Below are positions 27,904 through 36,046 of a stretch of DNA of 64,000 nt, in pieces (the stretch's first letter is position 1; every line of letters starts with the position of its first letter). Made by a program: the position numbers and the translations under genes. The stretch is from an uncultured Gemmatimonadota bacterium (GTDB lineage: Bacteria; Gemmatimonadota; Gemmatimonadetes; Gemmatimonadales; Gemmatimonadaceae): contig CAIRYG010000011.1 of the NCBI GenBank assembly GCA_903882745.1, positions 496,001 to 560,000 of the forward strand, given 5' to 3'. The notes beneath the pieces were generated by a model, which had not been told where the DNA came from, searched no databases, and saw only the letters and a program-made list of their open reading frames with translations.

Positions 27904-29645
27904 ACAACCTGAAAATCTGCCCCACCTGCGGCACCGAATATCCACTGTCCGAGCGCTTTTGTCCGCGCGACGGCTCGGCGCTCCGTACGGCAGGGGGCGA
28001 GGCGAATGATCTCGTCGGCCAGATTGTTGCGCAGTTCCACATCATCAAAAAGCTCGGCGAAGGCGGCATGGGCCAGGTGTACCTCGCCGAGCATGTGAAG
28101 ATGCAGCGGAAGGCCGCGCTGAAGGTGATGAACCCGGGGATGACACAGGACCCCGACGCCATTGCCCGATTCAATCGCGAAGCCAACAACGCGAGCAAGA
28201 TCAACCACCCGAACGTCTGTCAGATTTTCGACTTCGGAGAAACGCCGGAAGGGCTGATTTTCCTCGCGATGGAGTTCATCGAGGGGATGTCGCTCACGGC
28301 GTTGATTGAGAAGAACGGCTCGCTACCAGCACCGCGTTCCGCGTCGATCATTCATCAAGCCGCTGACGCGTTAGGGGTGGCCCACGATTACGGCATCGTG
28401 CATCGCGACCTCAAGCCCGACAACATCATGATCGCCCGGAATCGCGACGGGAGCGACATGGTGAAGGTCGTGGACTTCGGCATCGCAAAGGCGAGCACGA
28501 GTGACGCGCAGAAGGTGACCAAGACCGGACTGGTCGTGGGCACCCCGGAGTACATGAGTCCTGAGCAGCTCGCGGGTGACCAACTCGACGGGCGGAGCGA
28601 CATCTACTCGCTGGGTCTCGTGGCATTCAACTGCCTCACCGGCAAACTGCCGTTCCCGAGCAACTCGGCGCAGGAAGCCATGATCATGCGGCTTACCGAC
28701 CAGCCCAAGAAGCTGGCGGATATGAAGCCCGACGTGCAGTGGTCCGCGGAGTTGCAGGGTGTGATGGACAAGGCCCTCGCGCGCGACGCCAATGAGCGGT
28801 ACCAGACCGCGCCGGAATTTGGGCGCGACATGGCGCGGGCGGTCGAGAAAATGCCCGCGACCGTTGTGGCCGATATGGGCACGATGGTGATCAGCGCCAA
28901 CGCGGCTTCGGTACCCGCGACCCGTGTGGCGGCCCCTGCTGAAAAGGCGCTGTCCGCCGCGCCCGCGGCCGGCGCGACGCCGACGGCACCGGCTGCACCC
29001 ACCAAGAGTGGCCTGAACCCCGCCGTCATTGGCGGTGGCGTCCTGGCCGTCGCTGGCATCGCGTTCTTTGCGATGCGCGGCGGCGGTGCGAAACCGGAGC
29101 CTGCGGTGTCGGCACCGACGGCAGCGGTGGAAACCGCGACCGTGGTGAGCGCCTCCACCAGCCCAGCCCCGACACCCGCCATCACCAAGGGCGGCGACAG
29201 CAAGAAGCCTCCCGTTGGCGCGACGCAGAACATGTCCAAGGATCTCAAAACCAGCACCTCGAAGGCTGCGGAGAGTAAGGCGCCAGCCAACGGCGGAGCT
29301 TCGACGAGTGCACCAGCACCGTCGGCCCAACCGTCGGCCCAACCGTCGGCACCGCCTGCGGCGGCTGCCGTCACCACCGCAAGTCCAGAGGCGCTCTACG
29401 ATCGGGTGTACGCCAAGAGCGCATCGAAGGACGACGCGCGCGCGGTGGTCGGCCTCCTGAGTGCCTCGTACATGGAGAACTTGAAGGGGCCGAGCTTGGG
29501 CACCGCCTACACGGCGCAGGCACTCGCCTTCTCGCTCCTTGGCCGCGATGGCGAAGCGTGCACGGCTGCCAAGCGGGCGCAGGCCGCCGGTGCGACGAGC
29601 AAGACCAAGAATGTGATTGAGACCTTCACGGGAGCCTGCCCGTGA
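27900..29645 (+). CDS. Transmembrane Ser/Thr protein kinase with N-terminal zinc ribbon
   Basis: A 581-residue Hanks-type kinase. Residues 1-29 form a ribbon-like motif (CPTCGTEYPLSERFCPRDG; C7, C10, C21). The kinase domain spans about 47-310 with GEGGMGQVY, Lys75, HRDLKPDN (from H168), DFG at 192 and GTPEYMSPEQL. A Pro/Ala linker, one membrane helix (GGGVLAVAGIAFFAM, about 375-390) and a 190-residue extracytoplasmic tail follow. The tail has a short PSAQ repeat and an all-helical end. It starts with GTG overlapping the FHA gene. All catalytic residues are intact. Confidence 0.95.
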   Translation: MNNLKICPTCGTEYPLSERFCPRDGSALRTAGGEANDLVGQIVAQFHIIKKLGEGGMGQVYLAEHVKMQRKAALKVMNPGMTQDPDAIARFNREANNASKINHPNVCQIFDFGETPEGLIFLAMEFIEGMSLTALIEKNGSLPAPRSASIIHQAADALGVAHDYGIVHRDLKPDNIMIARNRDGSDMVKVVDFGIAKASTSDAQKVTKTGLVVGTPEYMSPEQLAGDQLDGRSDIYSLGLVAFNCLTGKLPFPSNSAQEAMIMRLTDQPKKLADMKPDVQWSAELQGVMDKALARDANERYQTAPEFGRDMARAVEKMPATVVADMGTMVISANAASVPATRVAAPAEKALSAAPAAGATPTAPAAPTKSGLNPAVIGGGVLAVAGIAFFAMRGGGAKPEPAVSAPTAAVETATVVSASTSPAPTPAITKGGDSKKPPVGATQNMSKDLKTSTSKAAESKAPANGGASTSAPAPSAQPSAQPSAPPAAAAVTTASPEALYDRVYAKSASKDDARAVVGLLSASYMENLKGPSLGTAYTAQALAFSLLGRDGEACTAAKRAQAAGATSKTKNVIETFTGACP

Positions 29646-29763
29646 GTCTTGCCCACGGTGACCTGCATCACCGCCGGAACCTTTGCGGCGGAGCCATCGT
29701 ACGTTCCCGTAGCACGACGACGAGCCTTCTCTCGCGTCGTCGCTGCGTTGGCCACCACTTCAC
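29646..29763 (+). other. Intergenic hairpins between kinase and phosphatase genes
   Basis: The 118-bp gap contains two stems: CCGCCG/CGGCGG (29671-29676 and 29686-29691), and CGACGACG (29715-29722) with its complement CGTCGTCG (29735-29742). They may attenuate readthrough from the kinase into the phosphatase gene or protect transcript ends. No U tract is present. Confidence 0.45.
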
Positions 29764-30957
29764 GTGCTCCCTGTGACTGAGAACCCACTGCACGGCGGCG
29801 GCTTAGTCCGCGTCCACGTCTTCGGCAAGACGGACGTCGGTCGAACACGCGAACACAATGAGGACGCGTTCCTCGTCGCTGACCTCACGACGATGGACAA
29901 TTCGCTCGGTCCGCAGGTGCAAAACCATGCGCTCGGCGATCGCGGCACCTTGTTCATGGTCGCGGACGGCATGGGTGGAGCCGCCGCCGGCGAGATTGCC
30001 AGCGCGATCGCTACGGAAGTGGTCCTGAGCGAGCTCGACTCCAAGTGGTGCCGGTCAGGAATCAGCGATCCCGAGACATTTGCGGTCGCCATCAAGGCGG
30101 CCACCGAGGCTGCCAACTCGCGCATTCATCGGTACGCCGCGGAGCATCCTGAAAACCGGGGCATGGGGACGACGGCGACGATCGCCGGTATGCTCGGCGA
30201 CACGCTCTACTTGGCGCAGGTGGGCGATAGCCGCGGGTATTTCATCCGCGATGGCGTCGCGCAGCAGATCACCAAAGATCAGTCGTTGATGCAGAAACTG
30301 ATCGAAGCGGGTGAGCTGACCCCTGAAGAGGCCGAGGTCAGCGACCGCCGCAATATCATTCTGCAAGCCCTCGGTCCGGAGTCGACCGTACGGGTGGATC
30401 TCACCCATCAGCAGGTGCGCCGCGGCGACATTTTGGTTCTGTGCAGCGACGGCCTGTCGGGGCAGATGCACACGCCGGACATTGCCCGCATTGTCACCGC
30501 CCGGCTTCCTGACCTTGAGGGTGCCTGCACCGACTTGATTGCGCTGGCCAATGAGAACGGCGGCCCAGACAACATCACGGTGATTGTGGCGCAGTTTGAC
30601 GGTGAGGGGCTGTCGCACTCCGACGGCATCGCACTGGTCGGGCATCGCGTGTACACCGGTGAGATGGATGCGCGCCCGACGATCCGCGTGTCGGCGTCGG
30701 ACCTTCCGCCAGAGACGGACGAAGAGCGTCGGGCCTCGGGCGGTGCGGCAGTGTCATCGACCTCGCCGTCTGGGGTGCCGGCAACGGCGGGTGGACGATC
30801 GGATATTCCGATCACGCGTGAAGGCGCGAGTCAGCCGCGCCCCGCTGCGACGCCCGCCGGTCAAGAGGCGCGCGTCTCCGTTGGGGTGCTCCGACTGCTG
30901 TTCGGCGTCATCGCCGCCGCAGTTGTCCTCTGGATCTTCTTTCGCAATCGCAGCTAA
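29764..30957 (+). CDS. PP2C-family Ser/Thr protein phosphatase, membrane-anchored
   Basis: A 397-residue PPM/PP2C phosphatase. Metal-binding and catalytic motifs are intact: RTREHNEDAF, VADGMGG, GTTATI, QVGDSRGY, LCSDGLSG and GGPDNITV. The catalytic domain is about residues 15-290, then a Ser/Pro/Ala linker and a C-terminal membrane helix (LLFGVIAAAVVLWIFF). It would reverse phosphorylation by the upstream kinase. The start is a GTG at 29764; another GTG three codons later is equally possible because neither has a clear ribosome binding site. Its stop overlaps the next ATG (TAATG). Confidence 0.93.
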   Translation: MLPVTENPLHGGGLVRVHVFGKTDVGRTREHNEDAFLVADLTTMDNSLGPQVQNHALGDRGTLFMVADGMGGAAAGEIASAIATEVVLSELDSKWCRSGISDPETFAVAIKAATEAANSRIHRYAAEHPENRGMGTTATIAGMLGDTLYLAQVGDSRGYFIRDGVAQQITKDQSLMQKLIEAGELTPEEAEVSDRRNIILQALGPESTVRVDLTHQQVRRGDILVLCSDGLSGQMHTPDIARIVTARLPDLEGACTDLIALANENGGPDNITVIVAQFDGEGLSHSDGIALVGHRVYTGEMDARPTIRVSASDLPPETDEERRASGGAAVSSTSPSGVPATAGGRSDIPITREGASQPRPAATPAGQEARVSVGVLRLLFGVIAAAVVLWIFFRNRS

Positions 30958-32381
30958 TGCGCGTTGAACTTGCCATTACGTCTGGCGCTCGCGCCGGACA
31001 GAAAGAACTGCTCGAGATGCCGCTCATTCGCATTGGGCGGCATCCGGCCAATGACGTGCGCTTTCATCCGGAGCTCGACACCGACGTCTCCGGCATGCAT
31101 TGCGAGATCAAGGTGATTGGCGCGCGGTTGATGATTCACGACAGCAACAGCACAAACGGCACGTTCGTCAACGGCGAGCGGGTGCGCGAAGACCGCCCCA
31201 TTTACGACGGCGATGTGATCGGCCTCGGCGCGCATGGCCCGCAACTCACGCTCGGTGCGGCGGCAGCACGTCCGCCAGAGGCGACGCGTGTGGCCAGCAG
31301 CCGGGATGCGGCCGTTGCCGCCAATGCCAGCGCGCGCGCAAGTGTTGCGGCACCAGCGAGCGCTGGGCGGCTCGACACGCAGGCCCGCGTTGCCATTGCC
31401 GTCAAGGAGCAGACGAACTCGCTCCGCACGATGGTCATCGGACTCGCGGTCGTCGTCGTGCTCGTTGTAATCGGCGTGGTCGCCTACGGGAAACGCTCCG
31501 GCGACAAAGCCGAACAAGACCTAAAGGCAGCGCTCGCGCGCAATGATTCGCTCAGCGCGCTGGTGACGAAGACGGTTGGCGCGATGAAGGGCAAGGTCGG
31601 AGGCCTCGACTCCGCGCTCGCGTTGAGCAAGGCGGAAGGGGACAAACTCCGCAGCGAGCTCGCCAATGGCAGCAAGAGCGGAGACCTCACGCAGCGATTG
31701 CTCGCGGCCGAAAGTCGGCAGCGCCAGATTGTGTCGGCGGCACAACTCGATTACGAAGCAATCGCCGCCAAGAGCTCGCCCGCGGTCGTGTTTATCGCCG
31801 TGCAGTTGCCCAGCGGGAAGAAAGTCTCCGGCTCGGGATTTAATGTCCTTCCCTCCGGACTCATTGTCACGAACAAGCACGTCGTACAAGACGAAAACGG
31901 CGGAGCCGCCGTTCGGATTGCTGTGGAGTTCGACAAAACCAAGGCGGCGTGGATGCCTGGTCATGTGGTGAAGGTCAGCGAGACGGACGACTTGGCCTGG
32001 ATCAAGCTCGACCGCGAAGGTCCGTTCCCGACGGTCGCTGGTGTGTCGCGGACGCCCGACATTCGCGTGGGTGTGCCGGCAGCCATCATCGGCTACCCGC
32101 TTGGCACTTCCACGGCGGGGATGGAAGGCGACATCTCCAGCCTCCTCGCCGTGTCGACGCTCGGCGTGGCGACCGTGAGCAAGGTGCTCGAGAACGTGAT
32201 CCAGTTCGATGCGTTCGCTGCCGAGGGATCGAGCGGAAGCCCGATCTTTGACTCCCGTGGCTATGTGATCGGGGTGCTGTACGGCGGGGCTGCCGAGAGC
32301 GGTGGTCGCATTATCTACGCGGTGCCGGCACGCAAACTCGCCGAACAGATGCCCGCCGACGCGCAGGGAATCGTTCGCTAG
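30957..32381 (+). CDS. FHA domain, transmembrane helix and HtrA-like serine protease fusion
   Basis: A 474-residue protein. An N-terminal FHA domain (IRIGRHPANDV, SGMHCE, NSTNGTF; about 5-95) is followed by an Ala-rich linker, one membrane helix (about 157-178) and a coiled-coil-like stretch (about 185-260). The S1C trypsin-like domain has H308 in TNKHVV, D344/D345 in TDDLAW and Ser426 in GSSGSP. There is no PDZ domain. The predicted topology puts the FHA domain inside and the protease outside, so phosphothreonine binding could control envelope proteolysis. The fourth gene of the kinase operon. It ends tail-to-tail with nagZ, both stop codons sharing the palindrome CTAG at 32378-32381. Confidence 0.92.
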   Translation: MRVELAITSGARAGQKELLEMPLIRIGRHPANDVRFHPELDTDVSGMHCEIKVIGARLMIHDSNSTNGTFVNGERVREDRPIYDGDVIGLGAHGPQLTLGAAAARPPEATRVASSRDAAVAANASARASVAAPASAGRLDTQARVAIAVKEQTNSLRTMVIGLAVVVVLVVIGVVAYGKRSGDKAEQDLKAALARNDSLSALVTKTVGAMKGKVGGLDSALALSKAEGDKLRSELANGSKSGDLTQRLLAAESRQRQIVSAAQLDYEAIAAKSSPAVVFIAVQLPSGKKVSGSGFNVLPSGLIVTNKHVVQDENGGAAVRIAVEFDKTKAAWMPGHVVKVSETDDLAWIKLDREGPFPTVAGVSRTPDIRVGVPAAIIGYPLGTSTAGMEGDISSLLAVSTLGVATVSKVLENVIQFDAFAAEGSSGSPIFDSRGYVIGVLYGGAAESGGRIIYAVPARKLAEQMPADAQGIVR

Positions 32382-33859
32382 CGGGCGTTGTGCAGCAGGC
32401 CGCGTGCCAACACGCGCGCGGCCGACGTTTGCATGAGTGACGATCCATCCCACGCGCACACGATGCGTGGCGCGTCCGAGAGCGCCGCAGCATGACGCGG
32501 GTGCCCAAACAAAACCACCGTGGCGTCCCGCGATTGCGCGGCCGCCACAGCAACCGCACGGGAGACTGCCGCCCGCGCCTGCTCTGACGGACCATCGTAG
32601 CCCTTCCAGGCGATCACGTCGCAGTACACGGCAATAAGCACCGGGACCTTGGTGTGCCGCGTGGGTTCCTGCACAACAGGAGCGTCGACGTCGAGGGTGC
32701 GCAACGTGGATTCGAACGCTCCACGCACCGGCGCGGGCCATGGCCCCACGGCGTCCTCGTCGACGACGACGACTTCAACAGCCTGCGCAAAGTGCGGCGC
32801 TGCCCCCCGTATGACGTGGACCGCGCGGTCGGCGGCTTGCCGGACCCACATCCGATCGTCCAAGGAGATGTCGCGCGTTGTGCCCGACGACGCCCATCCG
32901 GCCCAACGCGTACGACGCGCGATGGCCTCGCGCACCCGTTCGGGGTCGAGCTCGCCATCGTGGATGGCGTTGGTGATTGCCGCCACCGCCTCGTACGGGT
33001 CGGCCACGCCAAGGAGCACATCACAGCCGGCAGCGAGCGCGCTCACGCAAACTGCCGCCTCCGTGCCGAGCGCGCGCACGGCACGCATGTCCACGGAGTC
33101 GCTCACAATGAGCCCGTCGAATTCCATCGACTCCCGCAGCAACTCGGTGGCAATGGGCACCGAGAGCGAGGCTGGCAGATCACGCGGGTCGAGTGTGGGA
33201 TAGCGCACGTGCGAGATCATAATGCTGCCGACGCCGCTGTCGATCACCGCGCGAAACGGCGCGAGATCGTCGCGCCACAGTTCCTCCGGCCTGGTAGCAA
33301 CGACAGGCGCCTCGAGGTGCGAATCTCCATGCGCGCGCCCATGCCCAGGAAAGTGCTTGGCGCACGCGAGCACGCCCTCGGCTTGGCAGGCATCGATCCA
33401 CTCGCTCACGAAGGCCGCCACGCGGTGGGGATCGGCGCCTGCGGAGCGCACGCTAATGACGGGCGACCCCGGCGGCAGGTCGAGATCGCAGACGGGGCCG
33501 AGCACCCAGTTGAGACCGAGCGCCCGGAGTTCGCGCGCGGTGATGCGCGCGGCGCGGCGCGCGATCCCTGAGTCGTCATGCAGCGCGAGCGCGCCGAGTG
33601 CGCCGAGTGGGGGAAGCTCCGTGCAGCCCTGGTACTGCTCCCCTGCCCCGCGTTCGGCGTCGGAGGCGAGCAAGAGCGGCTCGCGGGAGGCTGCCTGCAG
33701 GGCTGCGGCCAGTGCGGCCACTTGGTCGTGCGGACCGCCGCGGAGAATGAACCCACCCACGCCCAGTTCGAGCGCGTCTTCAATTCCCTCGCTCAGATAC
33801 GCAAAGCCATTCGACGCGTCCCAGGGGAGCGCCGGCACGAGGAGCGAGGCGACGTTCAC
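32378..33859 (-). CDS. nagZ: Beta-N-acetylhexosaminidase (GH3)
   Basis: A 493-residue GH3 enzyme releasing GlcNAc from GlcNAc-anhydroMurNAc in peptidoglycan recycling. It shows KHFPGHGRAHGDSH (substrate-binding Lys-His and the acid/base His-Asp dyad) and the nucleophile Asp in LIVSDSVDM. After the TIM barrel there is a C-terminal alpha/beta domain of about 150 residues, as in two-domain Gram-positive NagZ proteins. I chose the GTG at 33859, seven bases after the anmK stop; the longer open frame has no family homology. No signal peptide is seen, so it is probably cytoplasmic. Confidence 0.9.
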   Translation of the reverse strand: MNVASLLVPALPWDASNGFAYLSEGIEDALELGVGGFILRGGPHDQVAALAAALQAASREPLLLASDAERGAGEQYQGCTELPPLGALGALALHDDSGIARRAARITARELRALGLNWVLGPVCDLDLPPGSPVISVRSAGADPHRVAAFVSEWIDACQAEGVLACAKHFPGHGRAHGDSHLEAPVVATRPEELWRDDLAPFRAVIDSGVGSIMISHVRYPTLDPRDLPASLSVPIATELLRESMEFDGLIVSDSVDMRAVRALGTEAAVCVSALAAGCDVLLGVADPYEAVAAITNAIHDGELDPERVREAIARRTRWAGWASSGTTRDISLDDRMWVRQAADRAVHVIRGAAPHFAQAVEVVVVDEDAVGPWPAPVRGAFESTLRTLDVDAPVVQEPTRHTKVPVLIAVYCDVIAWKGYDGPSEQARAAVSRAVAVAAAQSRDATVVLFGHPRHAAALSDAPRIVCAWDGSSLMQTSAARVLARGLLHNAR

Positions 33860-33866
33860 GCGGCGT

Positions 33867-35033
33867 TCACGCTGGGGTGAAGCTCCCGAGCACCCGCGCG
33901 CCGCGCGCGCCCGTCGCCGAGGGGACGTTGCCGGGGACGCCGTCCAGATGCAGCGCGCCGAGGAGTGCGAAGGCGACCGCTTCCTTGGCTTCGCCGTCAA
34001 AGAAGAGATCGTCGAAGGGCACAACGCGCCGGGTCAGAAAGCCTGGCGCCGCCGGAACGGTAGCAAGCGCCCGCTCGATCGCAGCGACGAGCGCGGGATT
34101 CCGCGCACCGCCGCCCGAGAGGACGATCTCCGCCACCGGCTCGGGGGTGAACCGTGCGAAGGCGAGCGCGATGCTGTGCGCGGTGAACGCTGTTGCTGTG
34201 GCGACGATGTCGGGAACCGAGCAGTCGGGACGCGCGTGCAGGCAGCGTGCGATGAAGGCATCGACGAAATCGGGCGTGAACAACTCGCGGCCGGTGCTCT
34301 TGGGTGGTTCGGCGTGAAAGAAGGGCAGGTCGAGGAGGTCGTTGACGATGTCGTCGAGTGGCGTGCCCGCGAGCGCCAGGGCACCGTCGGTGTCAAAGAG
34401 CATCCCGGGTACGAGGGCCCGCACCACCGCATCGATGACGCACACGCCAGGACCCGTGTCGAACGCGCGTACGGCGCTCAGTTCTGGACGAGGTCCGGGC
34501 GGCACGATGGTGATGTTGCCGATTCCGCCAATATTCTGCAGCGCGCGCCAGTGCGTGGGGGCACAAAAGAGGAGCGCGTCCGCGATGGGAACGAGCGGCG
34601 CACCCTGTCCACCCGCAGCAACATCGCGCACGCGGAAATCACTGATCACCGCAATGCCCGTGCGCTCGGCGATGACCGCCGGCTGCCCGAACTGCCAGGT
34701 GGCGTAGGGCGGCTCGTGCCACACCGTGTGACCGTGAGAGGCAATTGCGGAGATGTCGCTCCGCGGTACGCCGCTGTCGGCGATGGCTTGCACGGCCGCG
34801 TCGGCGAGCCAGCCGCCGAGCGCGAAGTCGAGACGTGTGGTCTCGGCGGGATTCGTTCCCACCATCACATCCGCGAGTCGTGCGCGTTGCACGCTGGAGT
34901 ACGGGCGCGACACGAACGAGAGCAACTCGACACTGCGCAGCCCGTCGTCCGCCGTGCGAAAGCGTGCGACCGCCGCGGAGATTCCGTCGAGCGAGGTGCC
35001 CGACATGAGTCCGACCAGGATCCGTTCGTTCAT
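33867..35033 (-). CDS. anmK: Anhydro-N-acetylmuramic acid kinase
   Basis: A 388-residue sugar kinase that opens the 1,6-anhydro ring of anhydroMurNAc and phosphorylates it to MurNAc-6-phosphate. It begins with the family signature MSGTSLDGI and carries QNIGGIGN, FDTGPG and LSGGGARNPALVAAI. It overlaps murQ by one base (TAATG) and is followed by nagZ, so three consecutive steps of muropeptide recycling are encoded together. Confidence 0.96.
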   Translation of the reverse strand: MNERILVGLMSGTSLDGISAAVARFRTADDGLRSVELLSFVSRPYSSVQRARLADVMVGTNPAETTRLDFALGGWLADAAVQAIADSGVPRSDISAIASHGHTVWHEPPYATWQFGQPAVIAERTGIAVISDFRVRDVAAGGQGAPLVPIADALLFCAPTHWRALQNIGGIGNITIVPPGPRPELSAVRAFDTGPGVCVIDAVVRALVPGMLFDTDGALALAGTPLDDIVNDLLDLPFFHAEPPKSTGRELFTPDFVDAFIARCLHARPDCSVPDIVATATAFTAHSIALAFARFTPEPVAEIVLSGGGARNPALVAAIERALATVPAAPGFLTRRVVPFDDLFFDGEAKEAVAFALLGALHLDGVPGNVPSATGARGARVLGSFTPA

Positions 35034-35944
35034 TAGATTGGCACCGGGATGGGGCCGATAATTTCGCGCACGAAGCCCGCCTTGATGTCGAGCAGCGTGA
35101 GTGCGCGTTCGCGGGTCACCTGCTTCTCGTGCATCACGATGGCGACTTTCACGCTGCCGCCCGCATTGTCGATTGCATCGCGCGCAGTGGCCCGATCGGT
35201 CTTGCAGACTTCCATGAAAATCCGTTCTGAACGGTCGACAAGCTTCGTGTTCGTGGCCATGAGATCGACCATCAAGTTGCGGTAGGTCTTCCCCATGCGG
35301 ACCATCGCGCCCGTGGAGATCATGTTGAGCACGAGCTTCGTCGCGGTACCGGCTTTCATGCGCGTGGATCCCGTGAGCACCTCAGGGCCTGTGTCCACGT
35401 GGATGAGGATGTCGGTGGCCTTCCGCATTTCCGGAAGCGGCGTCGCGCAGCAGATCAGGGCGGTGGGACACCCCAGACCACGCGCAAATTCCAGCGCTGC
35501 TCGGACATAGGGCGTGTTGCCGCTGGCGGCCACGCCAATCACGAAGTCACCCACCACGAGCTGAATCTCGACCAAATCCTGTCGTCCGCCATCCGGACGG
35601 TCCTCGGCACCTTCGATAGGGTTTCTGAGCGCCCGCTCGCCGCCCGCGATCAACCCTACAAAGCGCCCCGGCTTCTCCCCAAAGGTTGGAGGGATCTCGC
35701 TCGCATCGAGCACGCCCAGTCGTCCGGAGGTGCCCGCACCGATGTAGACGATCCGACGTCCGTGGCGGAGGGCGTTTTCCGCCGTCGCGATCGCGGTCGC
35801 GATCGGGACGCGTTGGGCGTGGACGGAGTCGGCGACCGTCTGGTCCTCGGCGTTTATCAGGTCGGCGATCTGAAGTGGCGTGGCCAGATCCAGGTCGACA
35901 GTCCGGGGGTTCGGGAGTTCGGTTTCGCGAAGCGGATGAGACAC
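35033..35944 (-). CDS. murQ: N-acetylmuramic acid 6-phosphate etherase
   Basis: A 303-residue SIS-domain etherase that removes lactate from MurNAc-6-phosphate to give GlcNAc-6-phosphate. It shows IVYIGAGTSGRLGVLDASEIPPTF, GVAASGNTPYV and the conserved STRMKAGTATKLVLNMIST. Length and motifs match the family. First gene of the murQ-anmK-nagZ unit, divergent from the gamma-glutamyltransferase gene. Confidence 0.97.
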   Translation of the reverse strand: MSHPLRETELPNPRTVDLDLATPLQIADLINAEDQTVADSVHAQRVPIATAIATAENALRHGRRIVYIGAGTSGRLGVLDASEIPPTFGEKPGRFVGLIAGGERALRNPIEGAEDRPDGGRQDLVEIQLVVGDFVIGVAASGNTPYVRAALEFARGLGCPTALICCATPLPEMRKATDILIHVDTGPEVLTGSTRMKAGTATKLVLNMISTGAMVRMGKTYRNLMVDLMATNTKLVDRSERIFMEVCKTDRATARDAIDNAGGSVKVAIVMHEKQVTRERALTLLDIKAGFVREIIGPIPVPI

Positions 35945-36046
35945 GGGGGTCGGTCCGGGGATGCGGGAGGAAGCGGCTCATTGCTAAGTTAGAGGACAAT
36001 CCGCGGTCGGCCAACTGTGACCGCGCCACTGGTGAGGGAGAATCCC

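Noticed and set aside
27151-32381. Type VI secretion regulatory module
   Set aside because: Kinase, phosphatase and FHA proteins recall the PpkA/PppA/Fha set, but no secretion structural gene is present in the 64 kb.
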